Assembly: GCA_963663375.1 (NCBI GenBank)
Contig: OY760195.1
Span: 1,860,001 to 1,924,000 of the forward strand
Length of the DNA: 64,000 nt
Source: JAYREN01 sp963663375
GTDB lineage: Bacteria > Acidobacteriota > Holophagae > Holophagales > Holophagaceae
Direction: 5' to 3'
A program made the position numbers and the translations under genes. Below, in pieces: positions 6,968-14,088 of this stretch (position 1 is the first letter of the stretch; the number at the start of each line of letters is the position of its first letter). Below the pieces are notes generated by a model, which was not told the origin of the DNA, did no database searches, and saw nothing but the letters and a program-made list of their open reading frames with translations.

Positions 6968-8212
6968 ATGACCACCCTCACCCACCCCGCCTTCGAGCTC
7001 AACGTCCTGGAGGGCCAGGGCCGCTTCGGCGATTTCGGCGGCGCCTACGTGCCGCCACCCCTCCTGCAGCCGCTCCAGGAACTGGCCGAAGCCTTCGACC
7101 GGGCCGCCCGGGAGGGCGCCCTGGCCCTGGAACTTTCCGATCTGCTCCGGGACTATGCCGGGCGCCCCACGCCCCTCACCGAAGTCCCCCGCTATGCCGC
7201 AGAACTGGGCCGCTGCCGGATCTTCCTCAAGCGCGAAGACCTGCTCCACACCGGGGCCCACAAGCTGAACAACGCCCTGGGACAGGCCCTGCTGGCCAAA
7301 CGCATGGGCAAGGACCATGTGGTGGCCGAGACCGGCGCGGGGCAGCACGGGGTAGCCACGGCCACGGCGGCGGCGCGCCTGGGGCTGCGCTGCACCATCT
7401 TCATGGGCGCCGTGGACGCCGCGCGCCAGCGCCTGAATGTCTTTCGCATGAAGATGCTGGGGGCCGAGGTGGTCGAGGTTCAGGGCGGCAGCCGCACCCT
7501 GAAGGATGCCGTGGACGAGGCCCTGGGCTACTACGTGGCCCATACCCGCGACACCTTCTACCTGCTGGGTAGCGCCGTGGGCCCCCATCCGTACCCTTCC
7601 ATCGTGCGGGAATTCCAGAAGGTCATCAGCCTGGAGAGCCGCGCCCAGATGCTGCACCAGACGGGCGGCCTGCCGGATGCCGTCATCGCCTGCGTGGGCG
7701 GTGGCAGCAACGCCATCGGCGCCTTCAATGCCTACCTGCCGGACGAAGGCGTCCGCCTGGTGGGCATCGAGGGCGGTGGCCGCAGCCTGGATGCAGGCGA
7801 GCATGCCGCGCGCTTTGCCACGGGCCGCCCCGGCGTCATCCACGGCATGGCCACGATGGTACTGCTGGACGAACAGGACCAGATCCAGCCCACCCACTCG
7901 ATCTCCGCTGGGCTCGACTACCCCGGCGTGGGCCCCCAGCACGCCCACCTGAAGGCCCTCGGCCGCGCCGAGTACGGCTTCGCCACGGACGAGGAGGCCC
8001 TGCGGGAATTCCACCGGCTGGCGCGCCTGGAAGGCATCATCCCCGCCCTGGAATCCAGCCATGCCCTGGCCGGGGCCGTGCGCCTGGCCCAGGAACTGGA
8101 GGATGGGGCCAAGATCCTGGTGAACCTCAGCGGCCGAGGCGATAAAGATGTCGCCCAGGTGGCCGAAGGGGCGGTCGATCCCGCCAAGGCCCCCCGGGGG
8201 ATGTTCTGCTGA
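6968..8212 (+). CDS. trpB: Tryptophan synthase beta chain TrpB
   Basis: TrpB condenses indole with serine in the last step of tryptophan synthesis, using pyridoxal phosphate. The 414-aa protein starts MTTLTHPAFELN after AAGGAG at five bases. It shows GRFGDFGGAYVPPPLL, the PLP-lysine segment KREDLLHTGAHKLNNALGQ, ETGAGQHGVATA, the glycine-rich phosphate site CVGGGSNAIGAF and the C-terminal SGRGDKD motif. It is a conventional trpB1-type enzyme. No trpA or other trp gene is adjacent, so it appears to be a single-gene unit controlled by the two attenuators upstream. Confidence 0.97.
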   Translation: MTTLTHPAFELNVLEGQGRFGDFGGAYVPPPLLQPLQELAEAFDRAAREGALALELSDLLRDYAGRPTPLTEVPRYAAELGRCRIFLKREDLLHTGAHKLNNALGQALLAKRMGKDHVVAETGAGQHGVATATAAARLGLRCTIFMGAVDAARQRLNVFRMKMLGAEVVEVQGGSRTLKDAVDEALGYYVAHTRDTFYLLGSAVGPHPYPSIVREFQKVISLESRAQMLHQTGGLPDAVIACVGGGSNAIGAFNAYLPDEGVRLVGIEGGGRSLDAGEHAARFATGRPGVIHGMATMVLLDEQDQIQPTHSISAGLDYPGVGPQHAHLKALGRAEYGFATDEEALREFHRLARLEGIIPALESSHALAGAVRLAQELEDGAKILVNLSGRGDKDVAQVAEGAVDPAKAPRGMFC

Positions 8213-8233
8213 GGCAGCGCCAGGAATTCCGCC

Positions 8234-8261
8234 TTGTCTTTCAAGGCCATTCCGCTAGACT
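8234..8261 (+). promoter_or_regulatory. Predicted rplS promoter
   Basis: TTGTCT (8234-8239) and TAGACT (8256-8261) are separated by 16 bases, about 90 bases before rplS. The same TAGACT -10 appears before rpmB and tRNA-Pro in this window. Confidence 0.5.
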
Positions 8262-8269
8262 GATCAACC

Positions 8270-8285
8270 CCCCGTGTGGGGCTTT
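8270..8285 (+). terminator. Short hairpin, possible trpB terminator
   Basis: CCCC-GTGT-GGGG followed by CTTTT lies about 58 bases after trpB. The stem is only four pairs and it overlaps the predicted start of the rplS transcript, so its role is doubtful. Confidence 0.3.
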
Positions 8286-8351
8286 TCGTGTGCTAAGTCC
8301 CCGGCCCCTGAAACCTCATGCCGCGAAGGACCGCTGGCCCCAGAGGACACT

Positions 8352-8717
8352 ATGAACATCATCGACAAGCTCGAAGCCGGTCTGCTCCGCCACGACCTGC
8401 CCCGCGTCTCCCCCGGCGACACCGTCAAGGTGCACGTGAAGGTGAAGGAAGGCGAAAAGGAGCGCATCCAGATCTACCAGGGTGTCGTGATCGGCATCAA
8501 GGGCGGCGGCATCCGCACCTCCTTCACCGTTCGCAAGATCTCGAACGGTGTGGGCGTGGAGCGCGTGTTCCCCCTGCACAGCCCCTCCATCGACAAGCTG
8601 GAAGTGGTCCGCAGTGGCAAGGTGCGCCGCGCCAAGCTCTACTTCCTGCGCGAGAAGCTGGGCAAGAAGGGTCGCCTCAAGGAAGTGCGTCGCGTCGAGA
8701 CGCCCGCCGCCGAGTAG
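8352..8717 (+). CDS. rplS: 50S ribosomal protein L19
   Basis: L19 sits at the 30S-50S interface. The 121-aa protein starts MNIIDKLEAGLLRHDLPRVSPGDTVKVHVKV and contains the family signature QIYQGVVIGIKGGGIRTSFTVRKIS plus GVERVFPLHSPSI and RRAKLYFLRE. An upstream extension of the open frame is rejected because the family N-terminus begins at ATG 8352, with AGAGGAC upstream. It has its own promoter-like sequence and a strong terminator, so it is a single-gene unit here rather than in the usual rpsP-rimM-trmD-rplS operon. Confidence 0.97.
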   Translation: MNIIDKLEAGLLRHDLPRVSPGDTVKVHVKVKEGEKERIQIYQGVVIGIKGGGIRTSFTVRKISNGVGVERVFPLHSPSIDKLEVVRSGKVRRAKLYFLREKLGKKGRLKEVRRVETPAAE

Positions 8718-8736
8718 ACGACTGCAACCCAACGAG

Positions 8737-8760
8737 AGCGCCCTTCGGGGCGCTTTTTTT
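8737..8760 (+). terminator. rplS intrinsic terminator
   Basis: A perfect seven-base-pair stem AGCGCCC/GGGCGCT with a TTCG tetraloop is followed by a run of seven Ts, 20 bases after the rplS stop. Confidence 0.92.
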
Positions 8761-8826
8761 GTGTTGAGTGACAATCCTGTGGCAGGGGCTGGCTAGTCTG
8801 GGGCTGAACCTTCCCAAGGAGTCTCC

Positions 8827-9366
8827 ATGAAATTCAGTCGTATCGGATATCTCGTTGCCGCCCTGTCACTGGTGGGCGTTTCTGCCACTGCCCAGGAGAT
8901 CCAGTTCGGTGTCCACGGCGGCCTCAACGTGCCCCTGGGGGATCTCGACAAGGCCCTGGACGGGCGCCCCGGCTTCACCCTGGGCGGCCACATGGGCCTC
9001 TACTTCGGCAACGGCCATGAGGTGCGTCCCCGGGTGGACTACACCTACTACGACGGCGGTTGGACGCCGGTGGATGGCGGCGGCAAGGCCACCGTCTCCG
9101 CCTGGGGCCTGGGCGCCGATTACCTCTACTACACCGAGACCCGTCCCCAGGGCATCTACCTGACCATGGGCCTAGGCGTGCAGGGCTGGACCGTGGACCC
9201 CGACCACTCCCCCAGCCACTCCAAGACTTCCATCTCCCTGGCCGCAGGCGCGGGCTATCGCTTCAGCCGCAATCTCTCGGTGGAAGCCCGTTTTACCACC
9301 GCCCAGTTCCAGTCCACCAACGGCCAGGCCAACGCCATCCAGGCGCTCGCCTCCTACCGGTTCTAG
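8827..9366 (+). CDS. Outer-membrane beta-barrel protein (OmpA/OmpW-like fold)
   Basis: This 179-aa protein has a signal peptide (about residues 1-22, cleavage after SATA). It then shows alternating aromatic/glycine strands such as FGVHGGLNVPLG, FTLGGHMGLYFG, RPRVDYTYYDGG, AWGLGADYLYY, IYLTMGLGVQGW and a C-terminal strand ending in SYRF, which fits the terminal-Phe barrel signal. The size suits an eight-stranded barrel of the outer-membrane beta-barrel superfamily. AAGGAG lies seven bases before the ATG. Specific function unknown; it is followed by a convergent exonuclease gene. Confidence 0.8.
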   Translation: MKFSRIGYLVAALSLVGVSATAQEIQFGVHGGLNVPLGDLDKALDGRPGFTLGGHMGLYFGNGHEVRPRVDYTYYDGGWTPVDGGGKATVSAWGLGADYLYYTETRPQGIYLTMGLGVQGWTVDPDHSPSHSKTSISLAAGAGYRFSRNLSVEARFTTAQFQSTNGQANAIQALASYRF

Positions 9367-9386
9367 GCCCGCGATTCAAGGGGGAG

Positions 9387-9411
9387 ACCACGCTGCGGCG
9401 CGGTCTTCCCA
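9387..9411. terminator. Possible bidirectional terminator between convergent genes
   Basis: An imperfect inverted repeat (GGGAGACC and GGTCTTCCC around a small GC stem) sits in the 53-base gap between the beta-barrel gene and the convergent exonuclease gene. There is no T tract on either side, so the call is weak. Confidence 0.3.
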
Positions 9412-9419
9412 TGTACGGA

Positions 9420-10052
9420 TCAAAGTTTCTCCCAGGCGACCCTTCCCTTGTCAAGGAAGGTGGCGCCGCTCCAGCCCCTGTCCTCGGCCCGCTCCAGCAT
9501 GACCCGCAGGAGTTCGGCGGTGGCCTCGGCATCCGGCAGGGCCCGGTGGGGGTGGCGGTTGTGCAGCTCCAGCCGCTCGCACAGCGAAGCCAGTGAACAG
9601 CTTTCCGCTTCGGGGATCAGGGCCCTGGCCAAGCGGCGGGTGCAGAGCAGGGTGTGTCGCCGCCAGAGTCCTTCCGGCAGGTAGGCCTTGAGAAAGGCGC
9701 CATCGAAGGGCGCGTGATGGGCGACCCACAGGCGACCCTCCAGGACTTCGGCGAGGCTCAGGGCCACCCGCTCCCAGGGTGGCGCCTCGGCCAGCATCCC
9801 CGGGGTGATCCCCGTGAGGCGCTGGATGCCGGTGGGAATCCCGCCTTCCACTGCGCAGAGGGATGCGAAGCTGCCCGCCAGGACGGGGCCGCTCATGAAC
9901 ACCACGCCCACCTCCGTGATCTCCGCCGCGGGCACAAACCGCTCGTCCCGGGTCCACCCCGCCCTGGGGCGCCCGCCGGAGGTCTCCAGGTCGATGATGG
10001 CGAACTGCAGTTCCCGCAGCGCACATTCGGGATCGGGCACCAACGGATCCAT
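9420..10052 (-). CDS. DEDDh-family 3'-5' exonuclease (DnaQ-like)
   Basis: The 210-aa protein has the four acidic sites of the DnaQ superfamily: FAIIDLETSGG (exo I), AEITEVGVVF, AHHAPFDGAFL (exo II) and HRALPDAEATAELL (exo III with the DEDDh His). It resembles the epsilon proofreading subunit or stand-alone PolC-type exonucleases. No UvrC-like GIY-YIG domain is attached. ATG 10052 is chosen because the frame upstream, though open, has no family similarity and overlaps another gene. It starts 11 bases after the stop of the zinc-ribbon gene, so the two are probably cotranscribed. Confidence 0.85.
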   Translation of the reverse strand: MDPLVPDPECALRELQFAIIDLETSGGRPRAGWTRDERFVPAAEITEVGVVFMSGPVLAGSFASLCAVEGGIPTGIQRLTGITPGMLAEAPPWERVALSLAEVLEGRLWVAHHAPFDGAFLKAYLPEGLWRRHTLLCTRRLARALIPEAESCSLASLCERLELHNRHPHRALPDAEATAELLRVMLERAEDRGWSGATFLDKGRVAWEKL

Positions 10053-10063
10053 GCGGGGCGAAT

Positions 10064-10486
10064 TCAGCCGCTGATGAGCGTCTTCAGTCCATCGCGGAAG
10101 AGGACCTCCGCCTTGCGCCCCGCTTTGCGCTGCACCTTGCCCAGGCCAAAGCTCGGATGATCCATCCACAGGCCCTCGTCCCACCGGACCGCGGGGCTGT
10201 AGGGCTGGGCCTTGGTGCCCGCCTGCTCCGTGATCATCAATTCCTGGAAACGATTGGGGCTGACCGTTGGCTTGGGCGCCGAGGCGGTCGCCATGCGCGG
10301 CACCCGAGGCGCGGAGACGGCCTTCGGGGGCTTCTCCGCCCGGAATTTGTGCACGGAATTGCAGCTCGTGCAGATGAGTTTCTCCGGCGTGCCGTCGGTG
10401 ATGGAGAGGATCCGATGCCGCGTCTCCTCCTTGCACCGCCCGCAGGGAGCGTCGATATCCATGCCTGCGTAATAGGACTTCACCAT
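10064..10486 (-). CDS. Zinc-ribbon protein with a C-terminal SH3/Tudor-like segment
   Basis: The 140-aa protein has an N-terminal CxxC pair (DAPCGRCKEETRH) and a second pair (LICTSCNSVHKF), forming a zinc ribbon at about residues 14-48. A low-complexity Ala/Pro linker follows, then a compact C-terminal segment with MDHPSFGLGKVQRKAGRKAEVLFRDGLKTLI. The HPxFGxGxV pattern resembles the small beta-barrel at the C-terminus of UvrD/PcrA helicases and CarD-like proteins, which suggests a nucleic-acid or RNA polymerase contact. It precedes the DnaQ-like exonuclease in a likely operon. Function not established. Confidence 0.75.
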   Translation of the reverse strand: MVKSYYAGMDIDAPCGRCKEETRHRILSITDGTPEKLICTSCNSVHKFRAEKPPKAVSAPRVPRMATASAPKPTVSPNRFQELMITEQAGTKAQPYSPAVRWDEGLWMDHPSFGLGKVQRKAGRKAEVLFRDGLKTLISG

Positions 10487-10572
10487 GGGAACAGTCTAGC
10501 GCGATGGCGGCGAAGATGAGCGTGCGTGGTACCATTCCAGTGCTTCGCACTCCAATTTCTCCCCCTGGCGGG

Positions 10573-10625
10573 TCAGAACCCCTGATCCCCTGCGGGCAGA
10601 CATCAACGACCGGGGTTTCTGAACC
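10573..10625 (+). promoter_or_regulatory. Inverted repeat in the leader of the following membrane-protein gene
   Basis: TCAGAACCCC (10573-10582) and GGGGTTTCTGA about 35 bases later can pair with one bulge. There is no T tract, so it is not a terminator. It may be a leader structure, or a spent repeat, upstream of the ATG at 10645. Confidence 0.3.
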
Positions 10626-10644
10626 CCATACCAAGGGAGCCTCC

Positions 10645-11109
10645 ATGGACGAAACGGCGAACACTCAAGGGTTTGGGCGCTTCACCAAACACATCATTCT
10701 GGGCGCCGTGTTCGGTGGTGTGCTTTCGGGCATTCCCATCCTGAACTGCCTCAACTGCCTGTTCTGCCTTCTCAACATCGCGGGCATCGTGATCGCGCTG
10801 TCGATGTACCTCAAGGCGAATCCCCAGGACATGATCAGCGGCGCCGAGGCTGCCGGGTTTGGCGCCGCAGCGGGCGCAGGCGCTGGCCTTATCTCCAGCA
10901 TCCTGGGACTCGTGGTCAACATGTTCCTCGGCACGCTCCTCGCTTCCCTGATGACCAATATTCCCGGCGCAGGTCGCAACATGATGGCCTCCACGGCCAT
11001 GGGCGCATTCTTCATCCCGGTGAACATCATTCTCTTCGCCGCATTTGGCGCCCTGGGCGGCTTCCTCGGCATGCAGCTCTTCTTCAAGAGCAACCTCCGC
11101 CGCGCTTGA
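10645..11109 (+). CDS. Small polytopic membrane protein, unknown function
   Basis: This 154-aa protein is mostly hydrophobic, with three or four transmembrane helices: one with a cysteine cluster (ILNCLNCLFCLLNIAGIVIAL), one Gly/Ala-rich (GFGAAAGAGAGLISSILGLVV) and one near the C-terminus (FFIPVNIILFAAFGALGGFLG). AAGGGAG precedes ATG 10645 by eight bases, which rules out the longer open frame. The CxxCxxC pattern within a membrane segment is unusual and might bind metal. Its stop overlaps the TTG start of the DUF2085-type gene, so the two form an operon. I do not recognise the family with confidence. Confidence 0.7.
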   Translation: MDETANTQGFGRFTKHIILGAVFGGVLSGIPILNCLNCLFCLLNIAGIVIALSMYLKANPQDMISGAEAAGFGAAAGAGAGLISSILGLVVNMFLGTLLASLMTNIPGAGRNMMASTAMGAFFIPVNIILFAAFGALGGFLGMQLFFKSNLRRA

Positions 11110-11540
11110 GCCCACGGTTTCGTCTCGGGTATCCAGGCCTGCTGAGGCTCTTGCTTGCCTCAGCAGGCCTGGCTCCCTGGCTCCTGGTCTTGTTGAAGGA
11201 GCGGGGACTGGCCCTGCAACCCGCCTTCCATGCCTTCTGCCACCAGCTCCCGGAGCGGACCCTTGCACTGGGTGGAATTCCGATGCTGGTGTGCAGTCGC
11301 TGTGCAGGCATCTACGGAGGCATGGCCCTCGGCGCCATGCTCCCCGCATTCAGGTTCATGGCCAGACGGGGCAGACTGGTCCTCCTGATCTCGCTGGGCG
11401 GAATGCTGCTGGATGTATTGATCCAAGATGCTGGATTTCATCCGCCGGACCACGCCCTTCGCCTCGCCACAGGATTGGCCGCGGGCTGGAGCGCCAGCGC
11501 CTTTCTCTTTGCCTCTCTCGGAAGTGAGCCAGGGAGGTGA
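11106..11540 (+). CDS. DUF2085-family membrane protein
   Basis: The 144-aa protein carries the DUF2085 signature: FCHQLPERT at residues 44-52 and CSRCAGIYGGMALG from residue 63, set among three or four hydrophobic helices. The conserved Cys-His and CxxC positions suggest a bound metal, but the family has no assigned function. The start is taken as TTG 11106, overlapping the previous stop; a downstream start is possible. It is likely cotranscribed with the preceding membrane protein. Confidence 0.75.
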   Translation: MSPRFRLGYPGLLRLLLASAGLAPWLLVLLKERGLALQPAFHAFCHQLPERTLALGGIPMLVCSRCAGIYGGMALGAMLPAFRFMARRGRLVLLISLGGMLLDVLIQDAGFHPPDHALRLATGLAAGWSASAFLFASLGSEPGR

Positions 11541-11618
11541 GAAATGTTTCGCGGGCCTCGCCCCAATCGGTATTCTTCCTTCTACTCACCGGCTTTTCGA
11601 TAGCCCACAGGAGACGAT

Positions 11619-11945
11619 ATGTTCTGCCCCAATTGCGGCAATGGAGTAGCCGATCACGCCGTGGTCTGCGTGCAGTGCGGAGGCCCATTGAAGGCCGCGG
11701 GCGCCCCCACGGCCCAGCCCTACAACCCCTCGGCCAAATCGAAGATGGCCTTCCTCCTGCTCGGTATCTTCCTCGGTGGGCTTGGGATTCACAATTTCTA
11801 CGCGGGCTATGCTGGGAAGGGCGTGGCGCAGCTGCTGATCACGGTTCTGACGTGCGGCTTCGGCGGATTGATCAGCTGGGTTTGGGCAGTGATCGAGGTC
11901 TGCACGATCCAGGTCGACGCCAGCGGCCAGCCCTTCGTCAACTAA
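11619..11945 (+). CDS. Zinc-ribbon TM2-domain membrane protein
   Basis: The 108-aa protein begins with a zinc ribbon (C3, C6, C17, C20: MFCPNCGNGVADHAVVCVQC). A short linker leads to a TM2 domain (about 42-100) with two membrane helices joined by the hallmark GGLGIHNFYAGYAGKG loop. TM2 proteins with zinc ribbons are common in bacteria and of unknown role. AGGAG lies six bases upstream of ATG 11619. It overlaps the convergent glycosylase gene by four bases. Confidence 0.88.
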   Translation: MFCPNCGNGVADHAVVCVQCGGPLKAAGAPTAQPYNPSAKSKMAFLLLGIFLGGLGIHNFYAGYAGKGVAQLLITVLTCGFGGLISWVWAVIEVCTIQVDASGQPFVN

Positions 11946-13135
11946 AGCCCTTGCCCTTCGATTCCCCTTGCCCCCAGGAACGAGGCCAGTCCCTCCAGGG
12001 CCTCCTGTAGGCGCTTCAGACGAACCTTCGCGGGCTTGATGCCGGGTTCCCACCAGAGGCCCCGCACTTCCAGCACCCCCCGCTCCCGGTGCAGCTTGGG
12101 ATCCAGGCGACCAACCAGCCGTTCGTCCTCCAGCAGGGGCATCACGTAGTAGCCGTAGGTCCGCTTGGACGAAGGCGTGAAGGCCTCGAAGCGGTAGTCG
12201 AAACCGAAGCGCCGGAGGGCCCGGCTCCGATCCCGCAACACCGGGTCGAAGGGGCAGAGCAGCCGGATGCCTTCGGGGGCCTCGGACAGCTTCGCCAAGC
12301 GCTGCTGCCAGTCCGCGATGGCGAAGGCCGGTTGCGGCTCGGAGCCGTCCGCGGCTTCCACTCGCACGGAAACGATGCGCCCATCCCTCAGTGCGCCCTG
12401 GCACCAGCGCTTGGCCTCCGAGACCTCGATGGCGCCCCAGAAGCCTGCCAGCTCCTTGGCCGAGAAGACCCCCAGGCGCTCCATGGCGGAGGCGCAGGCC
12501 CACTCCAGATGTACCTCCGCATCAGGCTCCGGCAACGCAAGGGTCTGGGGCAGGACGCGCTCGGCCAAATCGTAGCGCTTGTGAAAGTTCACACGATTCG
12601 CGATGGCCAGGACCCCCGTGCGCCAGAGGTAGTCCAGGGCCGCCTTCTGGGGTTTCCAGCCCCACCAGGGGCCGCGCTTCTCGGGATGATCGAAGTCCGC
12701 GCTGCCCAGGGGCCCTTCGGCGGAAATACGTTCCAGGACATGGGCGCAGACGCGTTCCGTCTCAGGGCCAAGTAGGTTCTGCCACCAGGCATGACGCTGG
12801 ATGCGGGCTCGATCTAGGGCGAAGCGCGGCTTCCAGTGGGGGTAATACGCAGTGGGAATGGCCGAGGCATCGTGGGTCCACCCCTCGAAGAGCGAACGGT
12901 CCTCCTCCAGGAGGGTCTGGAGCTGCGCGGGTTTGTAGCCTGCAAGCCGCGAGAAGAGGGTGAGATCGTGGGCTCGGCCCACCACATTGATGGTGTCCAG
13001 CTGCACGAAGCCCAGGCCCTGAATGAGCCGAAGCAGAGCGGGGCGAGTGGCCCTTCGCGCCGGGTCCTCAAGCAGGCCCTGGGCGCCGAGAAAGAGTCGC
13101 CGCGAGGCCTGCAGGGGAAGGGTGAGCGCGACCAT
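11942..13135 (-). CDS. YcaQ/AlkX-type DNA glycosylase (HTH_42 family)
   Basis: This 397-aa winged-helix protein belongs to the AlkZ/YcaQ superfamily, glycosylases that unhook interstrand crosslinks or bulky alkylpurines. The active-site motif reads QLD (Q45-L-D47 in LGFVQLDTINVV), the QxD form typical of the broad-specificity YcaQ/AlkX branch rather than the QxQ of AlkZ. Other family blocks are RAHDLTLFSRLAGYKP, FEGWTHDASAIPTAYYPHWKPRF and the C-terminal LLCPFDPVLRDRSRALRRFGFDYRFE. Length is normal. No toxin-biosynthesis cluster is nearby, consistent with general repair. Confidence 0.88.
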   Translation of the reverse strand: MVALTLPLQASRRLFLGAQGLLEDPARRATRPALLRLIQGLGFVQLDTINVVGRAHDLTLFSRLAGYKPAQLQTLLEEDRSLFEGWTHDASAIPTAYYPHWKPRFALDRARIQRHAWWQNLLGPETERVCAHVLERISAEGPLGSADFDHPEKRGPWWGWKPQKAALDYLWRTGVLAIANRVNFHKRYDLAERVLPQTLALPEPDAEVHLEWACASAMERLGVFSAKELAGFWGAIEVSEAKRWCQGALRDGRIVSVRVEAADGSEPQPAFAIADWQQRLAKLSEAPEGIRLLCPFDPVLRDRSRALRRFGFDYRFEAFTPSSKRTYGYYVMPLLEDERLVGRLDPKLHRERGVLEVRGLWWEPGIKPAKVRLKRLQEALEGLASFLGARGIEGQGL

Positions 13136-13335
13136 CTAGTGGACGAGCCGGAGGGCCACAGAGATTACGGGTTCCTGGGAGGTGGCCATGGGTTCTCCGG
13201 AGCATCGAAAAGAGCTTAGGACCTACCCCTTGATTTCGAGCCCAGAAAGTCCACCCTTCAATTCAAAACCGTGTGCAGAATCCCTTCAACCCAGCATCCA
13301 ACGTCTCTGATCACCCACTTCCCAAGGAGGTCCCC

Positions 13336-13779
13336 GTGGCCACGATGAAGAACATCCTGGAGGGCAAGGGCTATACGTTTTGGTTTGTAGCCCCCAACGC
13401 CAAGGTCGGTGAGGCCCTCAAGATGCTCACGGAGAAACGCATCGGCGTGGTGCTGGTGATGGACGGCGAGCGGCTCTGGGGCGTCTTCTCCGAGCGGGAC
13501 TTCGTGCGCCTCGCCATGAAGACCGGCAGCTTCTCGCCCGATCTCGCCGTGAGCGAGGTGATGACGAGCCAGGTCTACTTCGTGAAGCTCGACACCACCG
13601 TGGACGAGTGCATGGCCCTGATGACCGAGCGCCGCATCCGCCACGCCCCGGTCATGGACGGCAAGATGGTGGTGGGCATCGTCTCCATCGGCGACGTGGT
13701 GAAGGAGCTGGTAGCCGAGCGCGAAGGCGTCATCCGCGGCCTGGAGAACTACATCGCCGTGCGGGAATTCCCCACGTAG
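13336..13779 (+). CDS. Tandem CBS-domain protein
   Basis: The 147-aa protein consists of two CBS domains (about residues 10-65 and 75-135). Signature stretches are RIGVVLVMDGERLWGVFSERDFVR and RRIRHAPVMDGKMVVGIVSIGDVVK. Stand-alone CBS pairs bind adenine nucleotides and regulate partner enzymes or transporters; the partner is not evident. The start is GTG 13336, placed five bases after AAGGAGG. The frame stays open upstream but without a ribosome-binding site. A terminator follows. Confidence 0.88.
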   Translation: MATMKNILEGKGYTFWFVAPNAKVGEALKMLTEKRIGVVLVMDGERLWGVFSERDFVRLAMKTGSFSPDLAVSEVMTSQVYFVKLDTTVDECMALMTERRIRHAPVMDGKMVVGIVSIGDVVKELVAEREGVIRGLENYIAVREFPT

Positions 13780-13805
13780 GCACCCAACTCCGCGTAGCTC
13801 GCAAT

Positions 13806-13837
13806 AGGGCCGTGCCCGCTGTGGCTCGGCCCTTTTT
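13806..13837 (+). terminator. Terminator after the CBS gene
   Basis: AGGGCCGTGCC pairs with GGCTCGGCCCT with one mismatch around a six-base loop, followed by a T5 run, 26 bases after the stop. Confidence 0.8.
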
Positions 13838-13996
13838 GCGTCTTCTGCGTTCTTTGTGGCGATCAAGAAGAGGAATTCACCACGGAGACACGGAGAACAC
13901 GAAGAACAGAGTAAGTAGCCTCAGGGGCATGTTTGTTATTGGTTGCATCCACGTGACATCTCCTCAGAGACCTCTGTGGTGAATCCTTTTTGAACT
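13838..13996. repeat. Dispersed intergenic repeat with inverted termini
   Basis: This gap begins with a GCGTTCTTTGTGGC segment. It then has a TTCACCACGGAG segment at 13876-13887 and, about 90 bases on, its near-inverse CTCTGTGGTGAATCC (13972-13986). The two ends form terminal inverted repeats of about 20 bases with a few mismatches. Related segments occur at about 810-830, 15277-15330 and 54897-54925. No coding frame fits, so it looks like a MITE- or REP-like element. Confidence 0.55.
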
Positions 13997-14088
13997 CAAA
14001 TCGCGATCAGGGGTTCAACTCAGGCGATCACCCGGAGCTCCTTTGTCAGCACCCCCGCTGCGTTATCCTCGACGGATCGGGGTTCTTC

